From contig WAKQ01000014.1 in NCBI GenBank assembly GCA_015523295.1, positions 16,477 through 80,476 of the forward strand: a DNA stretch of 64,000 nucleotides, in the 5' to 3' direction. Each line of letters opens with the position of its first letter. Within the stretch, counting starts at the first letter, position 1. The translations under genes and the position numbers were made by a program. Shown here in pieces: positions 1-8,163 of the stretch. The notes below the pieces were generated by a model that saw only the letters and a list, made by a program, of their open reading frames with translations, did no database searches and was not told the DNA's origin. Origin of the DNA: Desulfurococcales archaeon (GTDB lineage: Archaea > Thermoproteota > Thermoprotei_A > Sulfolobales > NBVN01).

Positions 1-1
1 T

Positions 2-511
2 TTCAGACTTGCGATGGCTGAAGGTCCTTTAGCCATGGAGCCTGTGAGAGGGGTTAAGGTGGTGCTCCATGATGCTATAGTACATGAGGATCCTGCACAT
101 AGGGGACCGGCTCAAATATATCCAGCCGTTAGGAACCCCATCTACGCAGGCATGTTATTATCTAAACCGACGCTGCTGGAGCCAATACAGAAGCTCGATA
201 TAAGATGCCCTAATGAATTTATGAGTGCAGTCATTTCAGTCATAACGAGGAAGAGGGGTAAGGTTCTTGACGTGGTTCAACATGGTGCTAGTCAGGTCAG
301 GATAACTGCAGAGATACCGGTAGCAGAGTCGATGAACCTGGCAAACGAGTTAAGATCAGCAACGGCAGGAAGGGCTTTCTGGGGCACAGAATTCAGTAGA
401 TGGGCTCCAGTACCAGACTCTATGCTCATGGACTTAGTCAAGAAGATAAGGCAGAGAAAAGGACTGAAGCCTGAGCCTCCCAGAGCCCAGGACTTTATCT
501 CACCTTTCTAA
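2..511 (+). CDS. fusA: Elongation factor 2, C-terminal part (5' end outside window)
   Basis: This is the 3' end of archaeal translation elongation factor 2, the GTPase that moves tRNA and mRNA through the ribosome. The frame is already open at base 2, upstream of the first ATG in the ORF track. About 169 of a usual ~730 residues remain, so the GTPase domain lies outside the window. The visible part covers domains IV and V. The segment [17 protein letters not shown] is the diphthamide loop, and the histidine of AHRGP is the residue converted to diphthamide in archaea, so that pathway should be encoded elsewhere. The C-terminus RAQDFISPF looks intact. The gene ends convergently with the epimerase gene. 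Family assignment is firm. Confidence 0.96.
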   Translation, partial: FRLAMAEGPLAMEPVRGVKVVLHDAIVHEDPAHRGPAQIYPAVRNPIYAGMLLSKPTLLEPIQKLDIRCPNEFMSAVISVITRKRGKVLDVVQHGASQVRITAEIPVAESMNLANELRSATAGRAFWGTEFSRWAPVPDSMLMDLVKKIRQRKGLKPEPPRAQDFISPF

Positions 512-577
512 AGGTGGCAAATTCAGCAAGTTTTTAAACCTAAATTAAGAGCTCAGCCGGCTTGATTACAATCAATG

Positions 578-1552
578 TTAAACGATTTTGTTGATAAGCA
601 GCCACTTTACAGTTTTCCTGAGAGCTTCCTCGGAACTCATTTTCGGAGACCAACCAAGGGATGTAATTTTGCTAATATCAAGAAGCATGAACTTAACGTC
701 CCCAACCCATCCCCTACCGTCAGGAGTAGCGGGTTTATAAACATACTTAACGTCCTTCAAGCCCAGCTCTTCAACTACAATATTAGCTATCTCAGTAACG
801 GTTATCCAGTCTTTATTCCCAAGATTGAACACGTCATGAAGCTTACTACTGGCTACATAGTTAGCCCCTAAATCCATTCCGTGTAGGAGGTCGTCCACAT
901 GTAAATATGATTTCTTCTGTGTACCATCGCCTAAAATCTCGAGCGTTTTACTATTTTTCTTCAGTTTTTTGATAAAGTCTACAATGACCCCATGGCTTTG
1001 TCTGGGACCTACTATGTTAGCGAACCTGAATATTGCAGCCTTAATCCCATAGAGCCTGCTGTAGGTCGTTATAAGGTTTTCAGATGCGAGTTTCGCGGCG
1101 CCGTAGACTGAGATAGGTTCTAATGGATGGTAGTCTTCTGGAGTTGGAAATATCTTGGCATCGCCATAAACTGTTGATGAGCTGGCGAAAATAAGTAGTG
1201 GAACGTCATTAATGCGGCATGCCTCCAAGACATTAAACGTTGAAACTATATTTTCTTCGAAGTGAATACGAGGGTTGGATATCGATGTCCTGACCTCGGG
1301 GTTGGCTGCTAGGTGATACACTACATCAGCGCCTTTGAATTCTTTAACCCACTCTTCACTGGATTTCTTAAGATCGGCTTTTACAAGGGTAGCTCTTCCG
1401 CTGTCTAAAGCCTTTTCTAGGTATTCAATCTTGCCAGTGGATAGGTTGTCAAGCACTTTAACCTTTAAGCCTTTTCCAATCAAGCGATCCACAAGATTAG
1501 ATCCTATAAAGCCGGCTCCACCAGTCACTACTGCCCTATGACCTTCTCTCAC
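578..1552 (-). CDS. NAD-dependent epimerase/dehydratase (UDP-glucose 4-epimerase-like)
   Basis: An extended short-chain dehydrogenase of 324 residues, probably acting on nucleotide sugars for cell-surface glycans. Seen in the sequence: the N-terminal Rossmann motif GGAGFIG (residues 11-17), the ASSSTVYGD strand carrying the catalytic Ser/Thr, the YGAAK active-site pair, and a substrate-binding half with FRFANIVGPRQ and KKSYLHVDDL. The layout is that of archaeal GalE-like enzymes, but the exact sugar cannot be read from sequence, and a dTDP- or UDP-uronate epimerase is also possible. It starts with GTG and overlaps the end of the upstream DHH-like gene by 17 bases, so the two are probably co-transcribed. 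Fold and cofactor are certain, substrate is not. Confidence 0.88.
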   Translation of the reverse strand: MREGHRAVVTGGAGFIGSNLVDRLIGKGLKVKVLDNLSTGKIEYLEKALDSGRATLVKADLKKSSEEWVKEFKGADVVYHLAANPEVRTSISNPRIHFEENIVSTFNVLEACRINDVPLLIFASSSTVYGDAKIFPTPEDYHPLEPISVYGAAKLASENLITTYSRLYGIKAAIFRFANIVGPRQSHGVIVDFIKKLKKNSKTLEILGDGTQKKSYLHVDDLLHGMDLGANYVASSKLHDVFNLGNKDWITVTEIANIVVEELGLKDVKYVYKPATPDGRGWVGDVKFMLLDISKITSLGWSPKMSSEEALRKTVKWLLINKIV

Positions 1553-2549
1553 TCTTCTTCCCCTCTAACGAGGAGGTGATGGCTGTTGCTATTATATCCG
1601 TGAGCTCAAGGGCTTTATCCAGTGTGCTTTCTTCTGGTTTCTTAAACTTAATGACTAGATGGTTACCTCTTAAATCTATAATAAGCTTCTCACTTAAGTC
1701 CTTAGGTATTGCAGCGATTACCTTTACAAAGCTGACGTCAACGCTTCTCAAGCATACCCTGATAACGTGACCTAGATCTGTCTCTTGAACAAGTATGGCC
1801 ACACCGTCATTCCTGCAGACTTTAACAAGCAAGTCATAGGCAATAGGCCTTAGTAAGGCATAATTTTGTTTAATAAAATCTCGTGATATTTTACTTGAAA
1901 TTACTAGCACTTTAAGCTTGCCGTAAGGTATGTACTCCCTTCTTTCAATGACTTGCTGAGCAAGCTCCATTGCTTTATCATATTTCTCTGCCTCTCTTAC
2001 CAGGTCTTCGGTAAGCTTTACGCTTTTTGATTTTATACTGTCTAAGGCAAATAAGTACATCACTTTCCTGAAGTCTTTAGACATGTAATTCATTTTCAAT
2101 GCCTTCATCATTGCCTTTCCTGTCTTCGACAGTTTCTCGAAATTGCCGCTGTTAATCAATGTTATATCCTTAAGAAGCTGCTCTGGAATCTCTACATCTT
2201 CGTTAAGCGTTTGAATGTACTCCAGCACGCTTTCGGTTAGGGAATTCACATTGGAGAACCTCATCATGACGTCGCCGTTACCGTTACCATCATATTTCAT
2301 CACCACTCCCAGTCTTCGCTCTGGAACATACGTAAGTGCTATAGAGTCTGTTATAATGGCGCCGTCCTTATGAGATATTCCAACGGCATAAGACCGACTT
2401 ATGAGTAATTTTTTCCTCTCTGAGGGGGAGGGAAACTCAATATATACCTTGAACCCCTTTCTGAGGAGGGCGATAGCAAGTGCTGCTGTAGCTACAGCCT
2501 CATCCCAGCCCCAACCTGAATATATTGTAGTATTGTTCCCTAAAGTCAT
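1536..2549 (-). CDS. DHH-phosphoesterase-like protein, apparently degenerate
   Basis: A 337-residue protein whose N-terminus (YSGWGWDEAVATAALAIALL) has the strand-turn-helix shape of DHH/RecJ-family phosphoesterases. The metal-binding pattern HxDxDG is replaced by GWGWDEA, and no DHH motif follows. A segment AIITDS resembles the next conserved strand. The C-terminal third (LRGNHLVIKFK) could correspond to a DHHA1-type substrate domain. If the relation is right, the protein is probably inactive as a phosphoesterase and may be a structural paralogue, as known for RecJ-like partners in archaeal replication complexes. That role is only inferred. It shares an operon with the epimerase, and a short leader ORF lies upstream. 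Family placement is tentative. Confidence 0.45.
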   Translation of the reverse strand: MTLGNNTTIYSGWGWDEAVATAALAIALLRKGFKVYIEFPSPSERKKLLISRSYAVGISHKDGAIITDSIALTYVPERRLGVVMKYDGNGNGDVMMRFSNVNSLTESVLEYIQTLNEDVEIPEQLLKDITLINSGNFEKLSKTGKAMMKALKMNYMSKDFRKVMYLFALDSIKSKSVKLTEDLVREAEKYDKAMELAQQVIERREYIPYGKLKVLVISSKISRDFIKQNYALLRPIAYDLLVKVCRNDGVAILVQETDLGHVIRVCLRSVDVSFVKVIAAIPKDLSEKLIIDLRGNHLVIKFKKPEESTLDKALELTDIIATAITSSLEGKKSERRS

Positions 2550-2578
2550 ACGATACCCACCTTAACCGGCAATATTAT

Positions 2579-2659
2579 TCATCGATTCCACCGGATATTG
2601 ACGAGCTTCACATCGCTCAACTCTTTAAGCAATGAATACGCATTAAAATCTTTTCCCAT
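2579..2659 (-). CDS. Possible 26-residue leader ORF
   Basis: A short ORF too small for the track. It starts with ATG, has an AAGGAT sequence a few bases upstream, encodes 26 residues (beginning MGKDFNAYSLLKELSD) and ends 29 bases before the DHH-like gene. A minus-strand TATA-like GTATAAAAAAG lies about 35 bases upstream, so the ORF would sit at the front of that operon's transcript. The composition looks like a normal protein. Nothing recognisable is encoded. It could be a leader peptide, the remnant of a longer gene, or chance. Confidence 0.25.
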   Translation of the reverse strand: MGKDFNAYSLLKELSDVKLVNIRWNR

Positions 2660-2688
2660 GCAATCCTTAGAGTTGAGTTAAGCTAAAT

Positions 2689-2700
2689 CTTTTTTATACA
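2689..2700. promoter_or_regulatory. Shared divergent TATA region (pyrophosphatase / DHH-like operon)
   Basis: TTTTTATA lies about 30-35 bases before the ATG of the membrane pyrophosphatase, as expected for an archaeal TATA box with a short leader. The complementary strand reads TATAAAAAAG and is suitably placed for the divergent operon. One AT-rich stretch may therefore serve both directions. Confidence 0.5.
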
Positions 2701-2728
2701 CTTAGCTTTATCTTAAGGGTTTGATGAA

Positions 2729-4810
2729 ATGGATGCGATGCCGCTAATACTGGGGGCAGGAGCTTTAGGGATACTATATGCATTGTTCCTTGCTTGGTAT
2801 GTGTTGCGACAGCCTAAAGGAAGTGGAAAAATCGTGGAAATACATCAGTATATCAAGGAGGGAGCAAAGGCCTATCTCAAACACCAATATGCTGTGATAC
2901 TCACCATAGCTACACTTATAATGATCATATTGCTTCCCATCAACGTTTTGATGGGCATAAGCTACATTATTGGTGCCCTCTCATCGGTTATAGCTGGCTA
3001 TGTGGGCATGTGGATAGCTGTTAATGCCAACGTGAGGACAACATACGCGGCTAAAGAGAAGGGGGTCGGTAAAGCTCTGAGAATAGCCGTTAATGGAGGG
3101 ATGGTTCTAGGCCTCATGGTTGTCGGGGTCGGTACACTGCTCATCGCTGTCCAGTTAATTCTCTATGGGGCGACTACCGAGGCTGTAAAATCAATAATTG
3201 GCTATAGCTTTGGAGCGTCAACAGTAGCTCTGTTCGCAAGAGTAGGGGGCGGTATTTACACCAAAGCAGCAGACGTCGGTGCAGATCTTGTAGGGAAGGT
3301 GGAGGAGGGGATCCCTGAAGACGATCCGCGAAACCCCGGCGTAATCGCAGACAACGTAGGAGACAATGTAGGTGATGTAGCTGGAATGGGCGCAGATCTA
3401 TTTGAATCATTCGTGGGTTCAATAATATCTACTATGGTCATAGCAGCAACTGCGATTTACGTCTATGTGAAGAGCGGATGGATTAACTGGGCAATATTAC
3501 CTTTAACCGTAGCTGCTGCAGGTATATTTTCATCTATAATTACTTCATTCTTCATAAGGGTTAAAGAGGGAGGCGATCCGTCAAAACCTCTAACATTGTC
3601 GACGATAATATCAGGAACTCTTATAGCGATATTCACATATCCTCTAGCCACTTCACTTCTAGGGGCAGATGCAGGACTTCGCGCCTTTATAGTGGTAGTG
3701 CTTGGATTAATAGCAGGCATAATAGTTGGTTTAACAAGTGATTACTTCACTAATCCATCGAAAAGGCCGGTTAGGAAGGTCGCATTTATGTCTCAGTCCG
3801 GTGCTGCCTTAACTATCCTCACCGGCTTAGCCTATGGCTTTGCCAGCGTTCTAATACCTGCTATAGGTATCGCCATTGCCGAGCTTGTAGCGTATCTAAT
3901 GCTAGCACCCTATGGTTTTTGGTTCGGGATCTATGGTGTCGCGCTAGCTGCAGTGGGCATGCTTTCACTTGCGGGTATAGTCGTAAGCGCTGATGCCTAC
4001 GGACCCATAACCGATAATGCTGCAGGTATAGCTGAACAGGCAGGCCTTGGCGAAGACGTAAGAGCCATAACCGATAAGCTAGATGCAGCTGGTAATACCA
4101 TGAAATCTGTATCGAAGGGATTTGCCATAGGTTCCGCAGCTCTAACTGCTCTAGCCTATATCGCCGCCTACTCCAGCACAATCCTAGACGTTACAGGCCT
4201 AAGCCTTGAGAAAGTTAAGGAACTAATGAGCTTCCTTAACGCGACAGTAATAAGCGGTTCTCTAATTGGCATGGCACTTCCAGCTATCTTCACCACTGTC
4301 GTTATATTAGCTGTAAGCGATGCTGCATTTGTACTAATCGAGGAGATCAGGAGGCAGTTCAAGGAGAAGCCAGGCATCCTTGAATTTAAGGAAAAGCCAG
4401 ATTATGGGAGAGCTGTCGCCATAGTCACTTCATACGCTATAAAGAGGTTGATAACTCCAGGCCTTCTGGCCATAATTTCACCATTGCTAATTGGATTCTT
4501 TCTAGGTCCTTATGGGTTAGCTGGTGCCTTGGTAGCCGCTACAATCACAGGCCTAATGCTAGGCCTCTTCCAAGGCAACGTAGGTAATACTTGGGATAAC
4601 GCCAAGAAATATGTTGAAGAAGGCCATTACGGAGGAAAGGGCAGTGAGACGCATAAGGCAGCCGTTATAGGGGACACTGTAGGAGACCCCTTGAAAGATG
4701 CGTCAGGTCCTTCAATCAATATACTCATTAAGCTCATGAGCGTGGTCTCAGTGATATTTGTGCAAATACTGGTGCATTATAATCTGCTTACCTTGCTTTC
4801 AATTCATTAA
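2729..4810 (+). CDS. hppA: Membrane-bound proton-translocating pyrophosphatase (K+-independent type)
   Basis: An integral membrane pyrophosphatase of 693 residues with about 16 membrane segments. It hydrolyses PPi in the cytoplasm and moves ions, most likely protons, out of the cell. All catalytic signatures are visible: DVGADLVGKVE, the acidic PPi/Mg loop PEDDPRNPGVIADNVGDNVGD, GNTWDNAKKYVEEG, and the C-terminal GDTVGDPLKDASGPS. In the segment GNTMKSVSKG a lysine occupies the position that is alanine in K+-dependent enzymes, which places it in the K+-independent class, mostly H+ pumps. It is monocistronic, with its own TATA box and a T-rich end. PPi may come from biosynthesis and tRNA charging, and PPDK (9.7 kb) uses or makes PPi too. 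Identification is firm; the ion is inferred. Confidence 0.96.
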   Translation: MDAMPLILGAGALGILYALFLAWYVLRQPKGSGKIVEIHQYIKEGAKAYLKHQYAVILTIATLIMIILLPINVLMGISYIIGALSSVIAGYVGMWIAVNANVRTTYAAKEKGVGKALRIAVNGGMVLGLMVVGVGTLLIAVQLILYGATTEAVKSIIGYSFGASTVALFARVGGGIYTKAADVGADLVGKVEEGIPEDDPRNPGVIADNVGDNVGDVAGMGADLFESFVGSIISTMVIAATAIYVYVKSGWINWAILPLTVAAAGIFSSIITSFFIRVKEGGDPSKPLTLSTIISGTLIAIFTYPLATSLLGADAGLRAFIVVVLGLIAGIIVGLTSDYFTNPSKRPVRKVAFMSQSGAALTILTGLAYGFASVLIPAIGIAIAELVAYLMLAPYGFWFGIYGVALAAVGMLSLAGIVVSADAYGPITDNAAGIAEQAGLGEDVRAITDKLDAAGNTMKSVSKGFAIGSAALTALAYIAAYSSTILDVTGLSLEKVKELMSFLNATVISGSLIGMALPAIFTTVVILAVSDAAFVLIEEIRRQFKEKPGILEFKEKPDYGRAVAIVTSYAIKRLITPGLLAIISPLLIGFFLGPYGLAGALVAATITGLMLGLFQGNVGNTWDNAKKYVEEGHYGGKGSETHKAAVIGDTVGDPLKDASGPSINILIKLMSVVSVIFVQILVHYNLLTLLSIH

Positions 4811-4850
4811 TTTTTTAGTATAAAGTTAAATTATTTTTAATGTGTAATTT
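4811..4850 (+). terminator. T-rich terminator of the pyrophosphatase gene
   Basis: The stop codon is followed directly by ATTTTTTAG and then by further T-rich runs (ATTATTTTTAATG). Oligo-T tracts of this kind are the usual archaeal transcription end signal. Confidence 0.5.
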
Positions 4851-4873
4851 TAATGAAAAATACCCTTTAAAAT

Positions 4874-4888
4874 GGAACATCCTGTTCC
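4874..4888 (-). terminator. Short hairpin plus T-run after the corrinoid adenosyltransferase gene
   Basis: GGAACA-TCC-TGTTCC is a perfect 6-bp inverted repeat with a 3-base loop, 12 bases beyond the stop of the minus-strand cobO-like gene. Read on the minus strand it is followed by ATTTTAAAGGGTATTTTTC. It is probably a terminator between convergent genes. Confidence 0.4.
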
Positions 4889-4900
4889 CTGAAAGGAAAG

Positions 4901-5458
4901 TTAAAGATCTAAACCTTCAATAGCCTGTTTCACATTCTTGAAGTAATGTTTTATTTCATCTAGCCGAGTTAAGAGATCTGCTTCTGACTTGATGGTTGAT
5001 GGAACATACCTACCTGTAACGATCGCATGTCTCTCCATAGAACCTTTAAACAGCTGTAGGAAGTTAACTGCGGTGTATTCATCTAGGATGCCTAAGTGTA
5101 CCGCCACTCCAAGCTCGTCAAGCACTAGGAGCTTAGGTTTAAAGGTAGAGAGGATTTTAGGCAGTTCAAAAAGGATGAAGCCGTAAGAGAAAGCCATATT
5201 GACTGATGCCGCATAATTGCCTAAATCGTTGGGATTCACAAATTCTTTAGTCCCGAAATTCATCCAGATTAGCTTTCCCTCCAAGGGCATCCCTCTACTG
5301 GAAAGCCTCCTCATCAATGTTCTTTCCCCAGAATCCCATGATTTCATGAACTGCACTATGGCTACCCTCCATCCACGTCCAAGAGCTCTTAATGCTGTGC
5401 CAACAGCTGCGCTTGTCTTGCCTTTACCTTTACCGTAAAACACTAACAGCATAGGCAT
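4901..5458 (-). CDS. cobO: Corrinoid adenosyltransferase, CobA/BtuR family
   Basis: A 185-residue P-loop ATPase of the CobA/CobO/BtuR type, which adenosylates cob(I)alamin or cobyrinate diamide from ATP in the cytoplasm. The N-terminal GKGKGKTSAAVG is the unusual P-loop of this family. VAIVQFMKSWDSGE and the Walker-B-like LLVLDELGVAVHLG are also diagnostic, as is the late VTGRYVP segment. Length matches the family. It stands alone between convergent and divergent neighbours, with no other cobalamin genes in the window, so it may serve salvage or a pathway encoded elsewhere. The cell has a likely B12-binding radical SAM protein at 27.3 kb. Identification is firm. Confidence 0.9.
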   Translation of the reverse strand: MPMLLVFYGKGKGKTSAAVGTALRALGRGWRVAIVQFMKSWDSGERTLMRRLSSRGMPLEGKLIWMNFGTKEFVNPNDLGNYAASVNMAFSYGFILFELPKILSTFKPKLLVLDELGVAVHLGILDEYTAVNFLQLFKGSMERHAIVTGRYVPSTIKSEADLLTRLDEIKHYFKNVKQAIEGLDL

Positions 5459-5527
5459 CCCTTCATAATTTACTGTTCCCGCATTTTAGAAACAAATTTA
5501 TAAGGAAATTAGCTGGTCGATGGGACC

Positions 5528-5770
5528 TCATCCTTCCAGGCCTGCTTTTTTGCTGAAATCAAAGATGGTTAACGAAACAACCTTCCCCTCTTTAATCCTT
5601 ACCACTATATCGTTTTCCGTAAGGAATGATTCATCCGCATCCTCTACATCATAGCCAAAATTGATATATAGGATATCGTTTTGCTGATCATACTCCAACC
5701 ATATGTGGTTAAGGTCCCCGATCCGTAGCTCCTTAGGACTCTCTTCACTCACGACTGAACCCTCATCCAC
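5528..5770 (-). CDS. DUF2283 family protein
   Basis: A small 80-residue protein starting with GTG. The core, with segments like WLEYDQQNDILYINFG, ENDIVVRIKEGKVVSLTIFD and a final FSKKAG, matches the DUF2283 pattern, a compact beta-rich domain found widely in archaea and bacteria and often encoded beside toxin-antitoxin or mobile genes. The function is unknown. No toxin-like partner is adjacent: upstream is the divergent Cys-rich microprotein, with which it shares an intergenic promoter region of only 55 bases. Confidence 0.7.
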   Translation of the reverse strand: MDEGSVVSEESPKELRIGDLNHIWLEYDQQNDILYINFGYDVEDADESFLTENDIVVRIKEGKVVSLTIFDFSKKAGLEG

Positions 5771-5782
5771 ATAAGGTACTAA

Positions 5783-5790
5783 AGTTTATA
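5783..5790 (+). promoter_or_regulatory. TATA-like box of the Cys-rich microprotein
   Basis: AGTTTATA lies about 36-43 bases before the TTG start of the small ORF, so a transcript would begin just upstream of its AGGTG ribosome binding site. This supports expression of the small gene. Confidence 0.4.
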
Positions 5791-5825
5791 TTCGTGTCTC
5801 AAAAACCTTGACGCAGGTGCATAGG

Positions 5826-5960
5826 TTGAGAATAGCTAAGTCTGTATTACTAAAGTGTGAGGAGAGGTGTTCAGAGGAATGCATGAATAAAAAAGGTGAT
5901 AAATACACCCTCTGCTTCACGGAATGTTTCAAGCAGTGTCAGGCTAGTCAACAAGAATAG
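5826..5960 (+). CDS. 44-residue cysteine-rich protein with twin CX3CX3C motifs
   Basis: This gene is too short for the ORF track. A TTG start follows an AGGTG ribosome binding site by 6 bases; an in-frame GTG lies 9 bases further up but has no such site. The product has six cysteines in two identical groups: CEERCSEEC (residues 11-19) and CFTECFKQC (30-38), separated by ten residues around a KKGDK turn. That spacing puts the cysteines on one face of two antiparallel helices, a layout known from disulfide-linked helical hairpins (twin CX3C/CX9C proteins) and some metal-binding peptides. No signal peptide is visible. It is divergent from the DUF2283 gene and ends 6 bases before the convergent SAH hydrolase. 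Function unknown. Confidence 0.6.
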   Translation: MRIAKSVLLKCEERCSEECMNKKGDKYTLCFTECFKQCQASQQE

Positions 5961-5966
5961 CAGAGT

Positions 5967-7220
5967 TCACGTGCCTAGTTCCCATGACCTTAGGTATTTA
6001 CTCTGTTCCTCAGTGAGCTTGTCTATCTTTATATTCATTGATTCTAATTTGCGTAAGGCTATTTCTTCATCAATCTCCCTAGGAAGTGTGTAAACGTGAT
6101 GCTCTAGCTTCCCTCGATTTTCCTTGATATACTTCACAGCAAGCGCTTGATTAGAAAAGCTCATATCCATAACCTCACTTGGATGACCCTCAGCAGCAAC
6201 AAGATTAACTAATCTCCCTTCACCAATTAAATAGAGCCTTCTCCCATCGCTTAACCTGTACTCCATGACGTTTCTCCTGATCTCCCTCTTATAGGTTGAT
6301 ATTCTCTCCAAGGCCTTCACATTCACCTCAACATTAAAATGACCGGCATTAGCCAGAATGGCTCCATCCTTCATTCTCTTCAAGTGTTCTTCGCCTATAA
6401 CGTTTATATCGCCTGTGGCTGTGACGAATACATCCCCAACTTCCGCCGCTTCCTCCATCTTCATAACCCTAAAGCCATCCATTACGGCCTCTAACGCCCT
6501 TATGGGGTTGACCTCAGTAACTATTACATGAGCTCCCATACCTCTAGCCCTAAGGGCTATCCCTCTACCTACCCATCCATAGCCAGCAACGACGAACTGC
6601 TTTCCTGCAAGGAGGATATTAGTGGCTCGGAGGATTCCATCAATAGTTGATTGCCCAGTACCGTATCTGTTGTCGAACAAGTATTTTGTCAGTGAATCGT
6701 TAACTGCTATGACTGGGTACTTAAGTCTACCTTCTCTATCTAAGGCTTTAAGCCTGATGACGCCTGTTGTGGTTTCTTCAGTGCCTCCCCACAACCTTTC
6801 AGCAATATCAGGTCTTTTGCTGTGTAAAAATGCATGAAGGTCAGCGCCATCATCTAAAATAATGTCGGGCCCTACTGAAGCAACCTCCTTAATGCATTCA
6901 TAATATTCTTCGCCAGACTCCCCTCTCCATGCGAATACGTTAATCCCTTCTTTAGCTAGGTAGGCAGCAATATCATCTTGCGTGGATAGCGGATTGCTTC
7001 CCGCCAGCCACACTTCAGCACCGCCAGCCTTTAATGTCAGTGCAAGTACCCCGGTTTCCTTGGTAACGTGAAGCACCGCCGAAATTCTAATGCCTTTGAA
7101 AGGCTTCTCCTTCTCAAATGCTTTATAAAGCCCCATCAATACGGGCATATGTTGCTGAGCCCATTCAATCTGCTTCTCCCCTTCCGGTGCAAGACTCTCG
7201 TCTGCAACTCTGAAAGGCAT
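5967..7220 (-). CDS. ahcY: S-adenosylhomocysteine hydrolase
   Basis: Adenosylhomocysteinase of 417 residues. It splits S-adenosylhomocysteine into adenosine and homocysteine using tightly bound NAD, removing the inhibitory product of all SAM-dependent methylations. Visible signatures are [12 protein letters not shown], the substrate/NAD segment [12 protein letters not shown], the Rossmann loop [22 protein letters not shown], and the C-terminal [18 protein letters not shown]. The length is typical of archaeal and bacterial enzymes without the eukaryotic insertion. The gene has its own TATA region and is divergent from the nitrilase gene. Identification is firm. Confidence 0.97.
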   Translation of the reverse strand: MPFRVADESLAPEGEKQIEWAQQHMPVLMGLYKAFEKEKPFKGIRISAVLHVTKETGVLALTLKAGGAEVWLAGSNPLSTQDDIAAYLAKEGINVFAWRGESGEEYYECIKEVASVGPDIILDDGADLHAFLHSKRPDIAERLWGGTEETTTGVIRLKALDREGRLKYPVIAVNDSLTKYLFDNRYGTGQSTIDGILRATNILLAGKQFVVAGYGWVGRGIALRARGMGAHVIVTEVNPIRALEAVMDGFRVMKMEEAAEVGDVFVTATGDINVIGEEHLKRMKDGAILANAGHFNVEVNVKALERISTYKREIRRNVMEYRLSDGRRLYLIGEGRLVNLVAAEGHPSEVMDMSFSNQALAVKYIKENRGKLEHHVYTLPREIDEEIALRKLESMNIKIDKLTEEQSKYLRSWELGT

Positions 7221-7249
7221 CTATTTAGCACCTCTGTCTCTAAACTCAC

Positions 7250-7259
7250 GCTTAAATAA
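7250..7259 (-). promoter_or_regulatory. TATA box of the SAH hydrolase gene
   Basis: On the minus strand TTATTTAAGC lies about 30 bases before the ATG, inside a longer AT stretch (TTATATATTAATTATTTAAG). The implied leader is only a few bases long. Confidence 0.45.
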
Positions 7260-7312
7260 TTAATATATAATCTCTAGTATCCTCAAAAAGGGTTAACACT
7301 AACCTCTTCTCA

Positions 7313-7330
7313 GATATATTTATTTAAAAA
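7313..7330 (+). promoter_or_regulatory. TATA box of the nitrilase-family gene
   Basis: ATATATTTATTTAAAAAC lies 21-38 bases before the first ATG. A start site 25-27 bases downstream would give a nearly leaderless mRNA, which fits the lack of a clear ribosome binding site there. Confidence 0.45.
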
Positions 7331-7350
7331 CTCCTCCCTAGAAATTAGGG

Positions 7351-8163
7351 ATGTTTATGCGCATATCTCTAATCCAGTTGAACGTTATTGATGGTGATGT
7401 CAGAAGGAATATCGGAAAAGGCCTGAAAATGCTGTTAAGGGCGGTGAAAGACGCGGATATCATCGTCTTCCCAGAACTATGGACAACAGGATATGATAGG
7501 GAAGCAATTCAAAGATATGCCGAGAGCGTTGAAGAGGGGTGGTCCATAAACCTTCTTACAAGTATTGCCGCGGAGTATGGTGTATTCATAATATCCACGA
7601 TACCCCTCAAGGAAGAGGACGGATTATATGATGCATCGGTTCTGCTTGGTCCTTCAGGGGTTATCGGAATTTACAAAAAGCTACATTTATTCAGACCTTA
7701 TCATGAGGATAAGATATTCAAGTACGGTGATAGGCTGGGCTTATTTGACACTCATTACGGCAAAATAGGGGTCGCTATATGTTATGATTTGAGGTTCCCT
7801 GAGTTGTTCAGGATCCTGGCTAAGGGGGGTGCACGTATGATTTTTGTCCCAGCATCTTGGGGTGCCCCTAGGGCAATTCAATGGAGGGCCTTATTAAGGG
7901 CTAGGGCAGCTGAGAATGAGGTTTTCATTGCTGGGGTAAATAGGGTTGGTAAAAGCAGGGTAACTCATGAGGGATATAACGGTGACTCAAGTGTATATGA
8001 TCCTTTCGGATATGAGATAGTTCATTCGGAGGGTAATGAACAAGTACTGACGGCTGAGATAGATCTAAGGAATGTAGACATTGTCAGACAGCAACTCCCG
8101 TTATGGAGGGATAGGAGGCTGGATAAGTATGGGATCCGTTCCGATTGGGGACTCAGCGACTAG
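7351..8163 (+). CDS. Carbon-nitrogen hydrolase (nitrilase superfamily amidase)
   Basis: A 270-residue member of the nitrilase superfamily, cytoplasmic enzymes that hydrolyse C-N bonds of amides. The Glu-Lys-Cys triad is visible: glutamate in VFPELWTTGYD, lysine in YKKLHLF, cysteine in GVAICYDLRFPELFR. The order and spacing fit the omega-amidase/Nit2 branch, for which 2-oxoglutaramate or small dicarboxylic monoamides are usual substrates, but the substrate is not readable here. Translation could start at the first ATG or at the ATG two codons later (MRISLIQLNV), which matches family N-termini better. The downstream glycosyltransferase begins inside its 3' end. Family certain, substrate unknown. 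Confidence 0.88.
   Translation: MFMRISLIQLNVIDGDVRRNIGKGLKMLLRAVKDADIIVFPELWTTGYDREAIQRYAESVEEGWSINLLTSIAAEYGVFIISTIPLKEEDGLYDASVLLGPSGVIGIYKKLHLFRPYHEDKIFKYGDRLGLFDTHYGKIGVAICYDLRFPELFRILAKGGARMIFVPASWGAPRAIQWRALLRARAAENEVFIAGVNRVGKSRVTHEGYNGDSSVYDPFGYEIVHSEGNEQVLTAEIDLRNVDIVRQQLPLWRDRRLDKYGIRSDWGLSD

Noticed and set aside
575-871. 98-residue plus-strand ORF
   Set aside because: It is a shadow of the epimerase gene on the other strand and has no ribosome binding site or family features.
3861-4181. 106-residue minus-strand ORF within the pyrophosphatase gene
   Set aside because: Leucine/arginine-rich shadow of the membrane protein's codons; no independent coding signs.
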